A stretch of 24,151 nt of DNA. Origin: CAYMWF01 sp964394085 [NCBI: uncultured Gemmatimonadota bacterium]. GTDB taxonomy: Bacteria; GCA-2686955; CAYMWF01. The translations under genes and the position numbers were made by a program. Location of the stretch: positions 1 to 24,151 of the forward strand of contig CAYMWF010000043.1 of NCBI GenBank assembly GCA_964394085.1, read 5' to 3'. Below, one piece after another: positions 7,425 through 14,943 of the stretch (the stretch's first letter is position 1; every line of letters starts with the position of its first letter). The notes below the pieces were generated by a model. It was not told the origin of the DNA, did no database searches, and worked only from the letters and a program-made list of their open reading frames with translations.

Positions 7425-7724
7425 ATTAATTTATGATTGTTTTTCTGTTGATATCATCAATATCATCATCAACCATTTGTACCGAATCGTTATTTGCTCG
7501 TATGCAACCGGCAGATGAAAAACGGAGCCTGAAAAATATGGGAAATCGAAACGGATCCGACTCGGAAGGAATGGACCCAAAAGAGCGAATAAGGCGGAAT
7601 CGAATTATAGGGAACGGGTCAGAGGGTATGGGACGTTCCGGGCGGGTTCGGCGGCAGTGGATCAGAAGTATCGGATTCGGAGGGTAAGGACCGAACGCGG
7701 ACCCGGCGGGCTGAGCATCCCGGC
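7425..7724. other. Intergenic stretch, no supported gene
   Basis: The left part is AT-rich and holds TTGAT-ATC-ATCAA at 7448-7460, a near-FNR palindrome with three rather than four central bases. The right part (7540-7690) is purine-rich on the plus strand and looks degenerate-repetitive (GGAxxxGGATTCGGAxGG-type words), similar in flavour to the 21-bp repeats at 12401. An open frame at 7433-7687 (+) translates to low-complexity G/R/S sequence without a ribosome binding site, and I do not call it. Confidence 0.4.
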
Positions 7725-8387
7725 TCAGTTCCCGTCGGGATTATCGAAGATATCCGGCTTCGCGTGAATGGTCAGGAGGTTGCCCTCCCAGTCGATGACG
7801 CCGCGCGCCTTGAGCCTGTTCAGCAACCGGGAAAGGGATTCGGGAGTTGTGCCGACGGCGGCTGCGATATCTCTTTTCGACAATCCGAGGCGATACGATT
7901 CCCTGGAACCGTATCGCTCGTTCAGGAAACGGAAAAACCGCTCCTCCACATCGAACCTGGTCAGTTGAAGAATACGTTTCGTAAGGTATCGCTGCTTACG
8001 CATGAGAAGAGCGATGAACTCACCGCGGAACCTCCGATCGTCGAGGAGATCGAGGAATTCCTCCCGCTTGATTTGAAAAACACGGCAATCCGATACGGCC
8101 TCCGCGCTCGCCGGGTATTTATCGGTTTCGAAGAGTATGGTTTCGGCGAAAACCTCCCCGGCCTTGAGGAGCTTCAAGGTGACATCGCCCCCCTCCTGGT
8201 CGGTCTTGAAGATCCTGACCGCGCCTTCAACCAGCAGGTAGAACTCTTTTCCGGTGTCCCCTTCGAGAAAGATCAGATTGCGCTTCCTGATTTTCAGAAC
8301 CGTTCCGGATTCGGCGATCTTTTTTCTCGCCGATTCTGAAATCCCCTCGAAAAAGTCGGCTTTTCTTAAAAACGTGCCTGTATTCAT
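7725..8387 (-). CDS. Crp/Fnr-family regulator, HcpR-like
   Basis: This 220-residue regulator has a cyclic-nucleotide-type sensor barrel (about 10-125), a long dimer helix (about 125-150) and a C-terminal winged helix. The recognition helix reads T-P-E-S-L-S-R, with the E-x-x-S-R residues at the same places as E209/S212/R213 of E. coli FNR, which read TTGAT half-sites. The N-terminal cysteine cluster of FNR is absent and only one cysteine remains (in S-D-C-R-V), so it should not be an Fe-S oxygen sensor; HcpR and Dnr-type members sense NO. The ATG at 8387 begins the conserved sequence; the frame is open 19 codons further but that part is not family-like. It is divergent from hcp, whose promoter has a perfect TTGAT-N4-ATCAA site. 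Control of hcp is therefore a strong inference. Confidence 0.88.
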   Translation of the reverse strand: MNTGTFLRKADFFEGISESARKKIAESGTVLKIRKRNLIFLEGDTGKEFYLLVEGAVRIFKTDQEGGDVTLKLLKAGEVFAETILFETDKYPASAEAVSDCRVFQIKREEFLDLLDDRRFRGEFIALLMRKQRYLTKRILQLTRFDVEERFFRFLNERYGSRESYRLGLSKRDIAAAVGTTPESLSRLLNRLKARGVIDWEGNLLTIHAKPDIFDNPDGN

Positions 8388-8444
8388 ACTTTCTGTATAT
8401 ACCGGTTCCCGGAAGGCTTCAAGGCAAAGCTTTCCGTGCCCCAT

Positions 8445-8478
8445 AGTATATTTACATAATGGTTCACTGAAATTTCAG
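8445..8478 (-). promoter_or_regulatory. Possible promoter and palindrome for the Crp/Fnr gene
   Basis: On the minus strand a -10-like TATACT lies at 8450-8445. A perfect 12-bp palindrome, CTGAAATTTCAG, lies at 8467-8478, and TTTCAG within it could act as a weak -35 with a 16-base spacer. The palindrome would then overlap RNA polymerase binding, fitting a repressor site. It differs in spacing from the FNR-type site near hcp. Confidence 0.35.
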
Positions 8479-8533
8479 ATCTTTCCCGCTTGGGATGAGA
8501 AAACTGGAAAAATCCAAAAAATCAGTCTTCAGC

Positions 8534-8547
8534 TTGATCCGGATCAA
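8534..8547 (+). promoter_or_regulatory. FNR/HcpR-type operator upstream of hcp
   Basis: TTGATCCGGATCAA is a perfect 14-bp palindrome and an exact match to the FNR consensus TTGAT-N4-ATCAA. Its centre lies between 8540 and 8541. With TATATT at 8570-8575 as the -10 box, transcription would start near 8582, placing the site at -41.5, the classical position of class II activation by FNR/CRP proteins. The divergent regulator carries the matching recognition helix. Confidence 0.85.
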
Positions 8548-8569
8548 TGTTCCGGCCGGGGTTTCTGAT

Positions 8570-8575
8570 TATATT
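8570..8575 (+). promoter_or_regulatory. hcp: -10 element of the hcp promoter
   Basis: TATATT lies downstream of the FNR-type site with no recognisable -35 hexamer, as is usual for class II activated promoters. It predicts a leader of about 60 bases before the hcp ATG. Confidence 0.6.
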
Positions 8576-8640
8576 TCATGCAAGACGAGAACACGCGGGA
8601 ATCGTTCCCGATACAACCAGGTAAACCGGAGGTAACAAAA

Positions 8641-10281
8641 ATGAGTATGTTCTGCTACCAGTGCCAGGAAACATCGAAGAATACAGGCTGCACGCTCCAG
8701 GGCGTCTGCGGCAAGACAGAAGAGACCGCGAACCTGCAGGATCTTCTGATTCATACTTTGAAGGGTGTCGCGCTCTACGGCGAACCCGCGGTAGAGAGAG
8801 ACGGGCTCGACATGGCAACGGGCAAGTTCATTTCCGACGCGCTCTTCGCAACAATCACCAACGCCAATTTCGACGGTGCGCGCTTCGAGAGGATGATCAC
8901 AGAAGCGCTGGAAATCCGTGACGAGCTGAAGGTGCGATACGGTGAATCGATCGTGGGCCCTCTGCATGACTCGGCGGTCTGGCGGCCGCTCGGCACGCAC
9001 GAATATGTTGAGAAGGCTCTCACCACAGGCGTACTGGCAACCGACAACGAAGATATCCGTTCGCTTCGCGAGCTCCTGATCTACGGGTTGAAGGGAATCG
9101 CCGCCTACACGCACCATGCCGCCGTGCTCGGGTACGAGGATGAGTCCATCTACAGGTTCCTCGTCAAGGGCCTTGCCGCTACGGCAAAGGACCTGACCGT
9201 AGACGAACTGGTCGGGCTCGAGCTGGAAGCCGGCAAAACGGCTGTGGACGCCATGGCGCTCCTGGACAAGGCGAACACCCTGTCTTACGGCAACCCGGAA
9301 ATCACGAAAGTAAACCTCGGCGTGCGCGGCAATCCCGGCATACTCGTTTCGGGTCACGATCTGAAAGACCTGGAAGAGCTCCTGGAGCAGACGGCGGGAA
9401 CGGGCGTCGATGTATACACCCACAGCGAAATGCTTCCGGCGCACTACTACCCGGCGTTCAAGAAGTACGATCACTTCGTCGGCAACTACGGCAATGCCTG
9501 GTGGCGGCAGAAGAAAGAATTCGAATCGTTCAACGGCCCCATCATCCTCACTACGAACTGCCTGGTGCCGCCGGCTGATTCATACAGGGACCGGCTTTTC
9601 ACCACGGGAGTCGTCGGCTTTTCCGGAGTGCGCCACATCCCCGGCCGCGGAGACGGAGAAGCCAAAGATTTCACCGACGTCATCGAGCTGGCGAAGCAGT
9701 GCCCTCCGCCGGTGGAGATCGAAACGGGCGAGATCGTCGGCGGATTCGCGCACAACCAGGTGATGGCGCTGGCCGACACGGTCGTCGACGCCGTGAAATC
9801 GGGCGCTATTAAACGATTCGTAGTGATGGCCGGATGCGACGGAAGGCAGAAGGGCAGGTCCTACTTCACCGAAGTCGCCGAGGAGCTTCCGGAAGATACC
9901 GTGATTTTGACCGCGGGATGCGCAAAATACCGTTATAACAAGCTCCCGCTCGGAGATATCGGCGGAATACCGAGAGTGCTCGACGCGGGGCAGTGCAACG
10001 ATTCATACTCCCTCGCCGTGGTCGCCCTGAAGCTGAAAGAGGTCTTCGAACTCGACGACATCAACGATCTTCCCATCTCTTTCGACATCGGCTGGTATGA
10101 GCAGAAGGCAGTGGCGGTGCTTCTCGCCCTGCTGCATCTCGGCGTCAAAGGCATCCGCCTGGGCCCGACTCTTCCGGCGTTCCTGTCCGAAAACGTAGCC
10201 AAGGTGCTGGTTGAAAACTTCGACATCAAGCCTACGGGTGAAGTAAAAGCAGATGTCGAGGCGATGATGGCTGGAAATTAA
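8641..10281 (+). CDS. hcp: Hybrid cluster protein (hydroxylamine/NO reductase)
   Basis: Hcp reduces hydroxylamine in vitro and acts as an NO reductase/nitrosative stress protein in the cytoplasm. The 546-residue protein starts with C5-x2-C8-x8-C17-x5-C23, the cubane [4Fe-4S] pattern of class I Hcp from strict anaerobes. The hybrid-cluster ligand segments follow in order: [27 protein letters not shown] and D-A-G-Q-C-N-D. The last ends in the conserved S-Y-S-L, and D-I-G-W-Y-E-Q-K-A carries the Glu/Lys ligands. Length is normal for class I. The ATG at 8641 follows GGAGG (8628-8632); the upstream in-frame ATG lacks a site and conserved sequence. An electron-donating hcr gene is not adjacent. Confidence 0.97.
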   Translation: MSMFCYQCQETSKNTGCTLQGVCGKTEETANLQDLLIHTLKGVALYGEPAVERDGLDMATGKFISDALFATITNANFDGARFERMITEALEIRDELKVRYGESIVGPLHDSAVWRPLGTHEYVEKALTTGVLATDNEDIRSLRELLIYGLKGIAAYTHHAAVLGYEDESIYRFLVKGLAATAKDLTVDELVGLELEAGKTAVDAMALLDKANTLSYGNPEITKVNLGVRGNPGILVSGHDLKDLEELLEQTAGTGVDVYTHSEMLPAHYYPAFKKYDHFVGNYGNAWWRQKKEFESFNGPIILTTNCLVPPADSYRDRLFTTGVVGFSGVRHIPGRGDGEAKDFTDVIELAKQCPPPVEIETGEIVGGFAHNQVMALADTVVDAVKSGAIKRFVVMAGCDGRQKGRSYFTEVAEELPEDTVILTAGCAKYRYNKLPLGDIGGIPRVLDAGQCNDSYSLAVVALKLKEVFELDDINDLPISFDIGWYEQKAVAVLLALLHLGVKGIRLGPTLPAFLSENVAKVLVENFDIKPTGEVKADVEAMMAGN

Positions 10282-10293
10282 TACCCCCTTAAA

Positions 10294-10407
10294 GGCTGTT
10301 TACCTCCGCCGTCCGGTCCTTGACCGGGCGGCATAAAAAAAAACAACATGGGAATTAAGGAAGGCTGTTCCTCCGCCGTCCGGTCCCTGACCGGGCGGCA
10401 TAAAAAA
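10294..10407. repeat. Tandemly duplicated hairpin element
   Basis: Two near-identical copies (from 10294 and from 10363, 69 bases apart) each read GGCTGTT, then CCTCCGCCGTCCGGTC, a short loop and GACCGGGCGGC, then ATAAAAAA. The 11-bp stems at 10308-10332 and 10375-10399 contain one G-T wobble each. The A-tract follows the hairpin on the plus strand, so neither copy is a standard terminator for hcp. The element looks like a duplicated REP-like hairpin or mRNA 3'-end stabiliser. Confidence 0.7.
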
Positions 10408-10449
10408 CGCAGCAAAAAGGAAGCCGGTTCAGCTCGACTGACCGGCTTC
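10402..10449 (-). terminator. Rho-independent terminator of the FG-GAP gene
   Basis: On the minus strand GAAGCCGGTCAG pairs with CTGAACCGGCTTC (one bulged base) around a 5-base loop at 10449-10420. It is followed by CTTTTTGCTGCGTTTTTT. It sits 94 bases after the FG-GAP stop. The same stem could also halt hcp transcripts from the other side, though only TTCCTT follows it there. Confidence 0.75.
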
Positions 10450-10542
10450 TTCCTTACCAGGCTTCGGAGCCGCCTGCCGAAGCCTTGCCGTCAGCTCCGT
10501 GCGGCGGGAGCGGAGCCGCCTCAACCGCTCCGCCCGGGTTCT

Positions 10543-12156
10543 TCAATCGATGTAAACCGGAAAACTCTTCTCGTCCAGGAGATCGTCAGGCGGATTTCCG
10601 ATTCTCGCGGTGTATATGTATTTCCCCTGAGGCGCATTCAGCGGAACATCGGCGGTCTGTGCGCCGGAGCCGTGCTGCCCGGGCTGCAGCGCGACATGGA
10701 CCGGCCCCTCAAACGGGGAGATTTCGCCCCCGCCGGGCAGTGTCAGGAACGATCTGAACCAGAAAGCCTGCGACGAGTCCGTGTTGTTAATCAATTCAAC
10801 AGTGTAATCGACGGTTTCGCCCGGTGAAGCGTACCGGGAGACCGGCGAGAGGAGCAGGCTCACTTCGGGAGTGGGCAGCCCGTCCCCGTCCCAGGCGAGA
10901 AGCTGGTACGGGTACGGCTGCTGGTCCTGGAGAGAGATCAGGACATCGTCCAGGTGATCCCCGTTCAGATCCGGCGAGCGGCTCACGTCGTAGACCCGCT
11001 CCGACGAGGAGAATGTCCAGATTTCGGTCCCGTCGGCGCCGCTCAAACACTTGACGGCGAGACCGTTGACCGAACCGCCGGCTGCGTCCGTGACGCCGTC
11101 GCCGTCCACGTCGCCGAGAGCAGTCACGGACCAGCAGTCGCTGCCGATGTAGGAAGACCAGAGGACGGTGCCGTCGGAGCCGTCCAGGCAGTAGATGGAG
11201 GGAGACCAGGAGGCGACGAAGAGCTCCCGGACGCCGTCGCCGTTCACGTCATCGCCGAGGGCCAGCTCCATTACGATGTGGCCCATGTTCCGGCGCCATA
11301 TCTCGTGTCCGTCGGTACCGCTCAGGCAGACCACCAGGTCGCTCCATCCGCCGGCCGCCGCGTCGGCAACAAGGTCGCCGTCCACGTCGGGGAGCGAAAT
11401 CACATCCCAGACCGATCCCTCCAGGTTATATTCCCAGAGTTTGACGCCGGTGCTCCCCTCCAGGCAGAAGACGCGGTTGTCGTAGCCGTTGCCGCCCGCA
11501 CCCACCAGCACGTCGGGGATTTCGCTCCCGTTGACGTCGCCGGTCGCTTCGATACACTGGGCGCCGTCGTAGTCGGGCCGGAAAGTCCAGATGACATCCC
11601 CGGATGCGCCGTTGAATAGAAAAGCGGTGCCGCTCCGGTCGCTGCTGTTGCCGCCGGCCGAGGCCAGCACTTCCGCGTATCCGTCGCCGGTGAAGTCGAT
11701 GAACGGCGCGACGCAGTAAACCCATCCCCAGTTGGGCCCCTGGGTGTAGGTGCACCAGCTCCAGACGGTCGAACCGTCGAGGCCGTCCTTGACGATGACC
11801 GAGGAGCCAGGAAAGGAGCCGCCCGGGGTGCCGATGACGATATCCTCGAGGCCGTCGCCGGTTACGTCGGGGAGACTGGCCAGCCCCTTGTTGCCCCAGG
11901 TGCCCTGGCAGTCGGATGCCGTCCAGACGCTGTTCCCCGTGCCGCCGCTCACCAGGTACAGGTCGGGCGGGTCGTCGAAATAGTAGATGGCCGCGGCCAC
12001 TTCGGGCACTCCGTCGCCGTCCGCGTCCCCTGCCGAGACTGCGTTGTAGATTCCCGAGCCGGTGACGACCGACCAGATCTCCCCGCCGAACAGGGCGACG
12101 GGGAACATCAGAAAACATGATATCGCGATCGCGGTCCATATTGATTTTCTTTCCAT
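10543..12156 (-). CDS. Secreted FG-GAP/VCBS repeat beta-propeller protein
   Basis: This 537-residue protein has a signal peptide (basic M-E-R-K, hydrophobic core to about residue 23). Eight FG-GAP-type repeats follow with D-x-[DNT]-G-D-G calcium loops, at about residues 44, 97, 154, 207, 257, 303, 349 and 396. The spacing of 46-57 residues suggests one seven- or eight-bladed propeller. Each blade also carries a PQQ-like W-x-[FY] or L-x-W pattern. The last 110 residues form a separate beta domain (S-P-G-E-T-V-D-Y-T-V-E-L), like the CARDB/Ig-like domains of cell-surface proteins. No C-terminal sorting signal or anchor is visible. GGGAG lies 6 bases before the ATG. Such proteins are exported or surface-bound and usually of unknown ligand. 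The gene is single and has its own terminator. Confidence 0.9.
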   Translation of the reverse strand: MERKSIWTAIAISCFLMFPVALFGGEIWSVVTGSGIYNAVSAGDADGDGVPEVAAAIYYFDDPPDLYLVSGGTGNSVWTASDCQGTWGNKGLASLPDVTGDGLEDIVIGTPGGSFPGSSVIVKDGLDGSTVWSWCTYTQGPNWGWVYCVAPFIDFTGDGYAEVLASAGGNSSDRSGTAFLFNGASGDVIWTFRPDYDGAQCIEATGDVNGSEIPDVLVGAGGNGYDNRVFCLEGSTGVKLWEYNLEGSVWDVISLPDVDGDLVADAAAGGWSDLVVCLSGTDGHEIWRRNMGHIVMELALGDDVNGDGVRELFVASWSPSIYCLDGSDGTVLWSSYIGSDCWSVTALGDVDGDGVTDAAGGSVNGLAVKCLSGADGTEIWTFSSSERVYDVSRSPDLNGDHLDDVLISLQDQQPYPYQLLAWDGDGLPTPEVSLLLSPVSRYASPGETVDYTVELINNTDSSQAFWFRSFLTLPGGGEISPFEGPVHVALQPGQHGSGAQTADVPLNAPQGKYIYTARIGNPPDDLLDEKSFPVYID

Positions 12157-12523
12157 CTTTCACTCCCGCAGCTGTTGAGCCGGGATGGCTCTGAAGACCC
12201 GGACCGCCGACCCGGTTGTTTATGCGGAGGGGGATCCCGCCCCCGCCCCGACGACGGCGGTGCAAAGCCGTAATCCGGATTCTACGGGGAAAGTTTACAA
12301 CACAATGGCGGCGAATGCACCTTTCAGAACGAAATAGCGTTGATTTTTCACATTTTCAGGACGGCGGAGACGGGAAACAGAGGCGGGAGAAGCAGGTGGA
12401 ATGGAAGCGGATTCAGGCGGGATGGGAACGGATTCGGACGGGATGGAAGCGGATTCGGGCGACGGGAAGGTCAGTACGATCGGGAGCGGCTTCGGCAGTG
12501 TTTGCCGGCGGACTGATCGTGCT
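12157..12523. other. Intergenic stretch between transporter and FG-GAP gene
   Basis: There is no supported gene here. The left end holds the leader of the FG-GAP gene. The middle is ordinary sequence, and 12401-12463 holds three 21-bp tandem repeats, listed separately. No clear terminator for the transporter gene is visible; CGATC words flank 12476-12536 but do not form a convincing stem. Confidence 0.45.
12401..12463. repeat. Three tandem 21-bp repeats
   Basis: Three adjacent units of exactly 21 bases start at 12401, 12422 and 12443. The pattern is ATGGRARCGGATTC followed by RGRCGGG, with a few substitutions each. The period is a multiple of three, so one plus-strand frame reads a repeated seven-residue M-E-A-D-S-G-G unit. 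That frame has no ribosome binding site and runs antisense into the transporter gene, so I treat this as a non-coding minisatellite. Confidence 0.8.
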
Positions 12524-14749
12524 TCATTCGTCGAACAGCACCGGTTCGCTCTCGAAATGCCTGGCGCTGTAGACCATTATCGTGGTGGGCAACGCGTCGA
12601 GAATAGCCTGGGTCCGGTCGAAAAACCGCTCGGGCGGATCGTCATCGCCGGGGAGTCCCAGCCCCATGACGGCGATGTCCGCATCCCCGCCGGTTTCCCG
12701 CATCACTTCCTGGATGGTGCGGCCGTTCTTGGGAATGACGCGGGGTTCGGCCTCTATTCTGGCTTCCTTGAGCAGGGCGGTGAGGTTGCTCGTGATTTGC
12801 GGGATGTTCTTGTGAGTATCTACTACAATCGTTACCCTGACCGTGGCGTCCTTCCAGTCTTCGTGCGATTTGAGGAGGTAGGCCACGAGAAGAATCAATC
12901 CTCCGTTCCCTTTCAGCCCTCCCCACCAGACATCTATCCTTTCGCGCCTTCCAGGCTCCCCGACAGGCTGCCGGTTAACGAGCAGGAGTGAATTGTCCAG
13001 GGCCGTAAGCTCCTTGAGCATATTGGTGTACCGCCCGCTCCTCTCCCTCTTGCTTTCCCATCCGAGCATGATCGTGTTCGCTTCGAACGGTCCGATACCG
13101 TAACTCTGGGCGATGGTGACGATGTCTGAAAAAATATCGGCGGCGATATCGACCTTGCTCAGGACACTCGGAAATTTTTCCTCCAGTAAAGCCTCCATAT
13201 CTCTCGATATTTCGACCCTTTGCGCCGCGAGTTCGACGACTCCGCCCTCGAGCAGGCAGACGTACGAGACCGTTCCGTGGTTCTGCACAATTGTGGCTCC
13301 CAGCTCGAGGAGATGGCCCCGTTTATGCGGATCCCCTCCGAAGATCAGCAGGTTGGGCCGCCAGTTGGCAGGATGATACCTGGCATCACGCAGGCGGAGA
13401 ACAGCCGTACGCACCAGAGCCGCCCATATGCCGTGACGCGCGTCCGACCAGGAGTCGCCGTACGATTTCCGCTTTGCGTAGACGAAAATACCTAAGCAGA
13501 AGAACAGAGCCGCCAGCATCGCCCCGAAATGGATGATGCTCATAACGTAAAAACATGCCAGGGCGCCGAGGAGGCTGACCCATGCCGGCACCTTGAAAAC
13601 GGGCCGGAAACTGGGCGTGGAGGCCCACCGCTCGAGGCCGCAGGCCAGGTTGGTGACGCCGTACGCGGCTAAGAAGAACATGGTCAGAATCGGTGCGATA
13701 ACATCCAGGCTGCCCAGGAGGATCCCCGCCTCGGCGAGGAGGAAGGTGAAGATGGTTGCGGCCGCCGGTTCACCGGACGAGCCCCGCCCCCGCCCGAAAA
13801 TCGCCGGCGCCATCCCGTCCCGCGAGATCGCCTGCAGGGTTCTCGGGGCACCGAGGATGCTTCCGAGAGCGCTCGACAGGGTTGCACCCCAGACGCCGAC
13901 ATAAATCAGGACGGGAAACCGCGAGATGCTCCACATCGAATACTTATTCTGCACCAGGTCGACGGCGGAAGCATTGAGGGCCATCCAGACGGGCACGGCG
14001 ATATAGACGCATAGACCGGCGAAGATCGCCAGGATCGTGCCCCTGGGCAGCGCCTTATCCGGATTCCTCAGGTCGCCCGACATGCTCACCCCGGCGAGGA
14101 TACCCGTCACCGCGGGGAAGAAAACCGCGAATACATGGGTGAAAGTCGCGTCTCCCGAACCGAACCAGGAGATTCCGGCTGATGGTCCGGATCCTTTCCC
14201 CAGGAAGAAAGACAGGAGGGAGAGCGCGATCATGGTCATCGTCACATACTGCAGCCGTATGGCGAGGCTGGTGCTTCTGAACGCGGCGGCGGTGATGAGG
14301 ATGAGCACCATTGAACCGATCAGACGCCTGTCAAGCCCCGGTATCAAGAGGGCGAGGGCTTCAGTGAAGCCCACTATGTAGAAGGTTGTGCTCAAAGCCT
14401 GGGCGAAAAAGAGGGGGATTCCGATAGCCACGCCGGTCTGCGCCCCGAAGGATCTGCTGATCATGTAGTAAGCGCCGCCCGCGCGGACCGTGCGGTTGGT
14501 GGCGATGCTGGCCACCGAAAGCCCCGTGGAGAGGGATATGAGATGAGAGACACCGACGATCAGCAGGGCGCCCGCAAGGCCGACGGATCCTACTACCCAC
14601 CCGGTCCGCAGGTACAAGATGACGCCCAGGATGGTCAGGATGCTCGGCGTGAATACACCCGCGAAAGTTCCGAAACCCCGGGAGGCGTTTCCGGCGGCGT
14701 CCCCGCTTCCGACCGGCTGAAGCTGAATCAAAAGACCCCCCTGTCGCAC
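12524..14749 (-). CDS. SLC12-like cation-chloride cotransporter/APC permease
   Basis: This 741-residue membrane transporter belongs to the APC superfamily and most resembles the bacterial and archaeal cation-chloride cotransporter (SLC12-like) branch. The first membrane helix carries the typical G-V-F-T-P-S-I-L-T-I-L-G-V-I-L-Y-L-R pattern (about 30-48). Membrane helices continue to about residue 430. A soluble C-terminal domain of about 300 residues follows, as in SLC12 proteins, containing I-A-V-M-G-L-G-L-P-G near the end. Length fits the family. The substrate (Na/K/Cl or amino acids) cannot be read off. The GTG at 14749 is the longest start; a TTG six codons later (14731) has a better-spaced AGGGGGG. 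It stands alone 194 bases after the desulfurase gene. With trkAH in the same window, it may add to ion homeostasis. Confidence 0.85.
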   Translation of the reverse strand: MRQGGLLIQLQPVGSGDAAGNASRGFGTFAGVFTPSILTILGVILYLRTGWVVGSVGLAGALLIVGVSHLISLSTGLSVASIATNRTVRAGGAYYMISRSFGAQTGVAIGIPLFFAQALSTTFYIVGFTEALALLIPGLDRRLIGSMVLILITAAAFRSTSLAIRLQYVTMTMIALSLLSFFLGKGSGPSAGISWFGSGDATFTHVFAVFFPAVTGILAGVSMSGDLRNPDKALPRGTILAIFAGLCVYIAVPVWMALNASAVDLVQNKYSMWSISRFPVLIYVGVWGATLSSALGSILGAPRTLQAISRDGMAPAIFGRGRGSSGEPAAATIFTFLLAEAGILLGSLDVIAPILTMFFLAAYGVTNLACGLERWASTPSFRPVFKVPAWVSLLGALACFYVMSIIHFGAMLAALFFCLGIFVYAKRKSYGDSWSDARHGIWAALVRTAVLRLRDARYHPANWRPNLLIFGGDPHKRGHLLELGATIVQNHGTVSYVCLLEGGVVELAAQRVEISRDMEALLEEKFPSVLSKVDIAADIFSDIVTIAQSYGIGPFEANTIMLGWESKRERSGRYTNMLKELTALDNSLLLVNRQPVGEPGRRERIDVWWGGLKGNGGLILLVAYLLKSHEDWKDATVRVTIVVDTHKNIPQITSNLTALLKEARIEAEPRVIPKNGRTIQEVMRETGGDADIAVMGLGLPGDDDPPERFFDRTQAILDALPTTIMVYSARHFESEPVLFDE

Positions 14750-14943
14750 CTTTCCCGAAACATTTTGAGACCTGGAAAGGACTCCTGGAAGAGAACCACG
14801 AATCGATTCGAGTTTACTGTCGCATTTCGGGTTCTACAAGCTTCAATCCACCATCGCCGGTACCCGTATTTGAATGGTCGACGGGTTACGGAGGGGGCTC
14901 GATGCCCTGACACGCTGCAGGAACCGGAGTCAGGAAAAAGCCG

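Noticed and set aside
7448-7460. FNR site TTGAT-N3-ATCAA
   Set aside because: Central spacing is three rather than four bases, and it is not placed at a recognisable promoter of any gene.
7433-7687. 84-codon plus-strand open frame
   Set aside because: No ribosome binding site, low-complexity G/R/S product, and repetitive underlying DNA.
8569-9474. 301-codon minus-strand open frame across hcp
   Set aside because: It is antisense to the highly conserved hcp gene and the product resembles no family.
10308-10399. Plus-strand terminators for hcp
   Set aside because: The two hairpins are followed by A-runs rather than T-runs; only the third hairpin (10420-10449) has a proper T-tract, and that is for the minus strand.
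12401-12991. 196-codon plus-strand open frame starting in the 21-bp repeats
   Set aside because: Most of it is antisense to the transporter gene, and it lacks a ribosome binding site.
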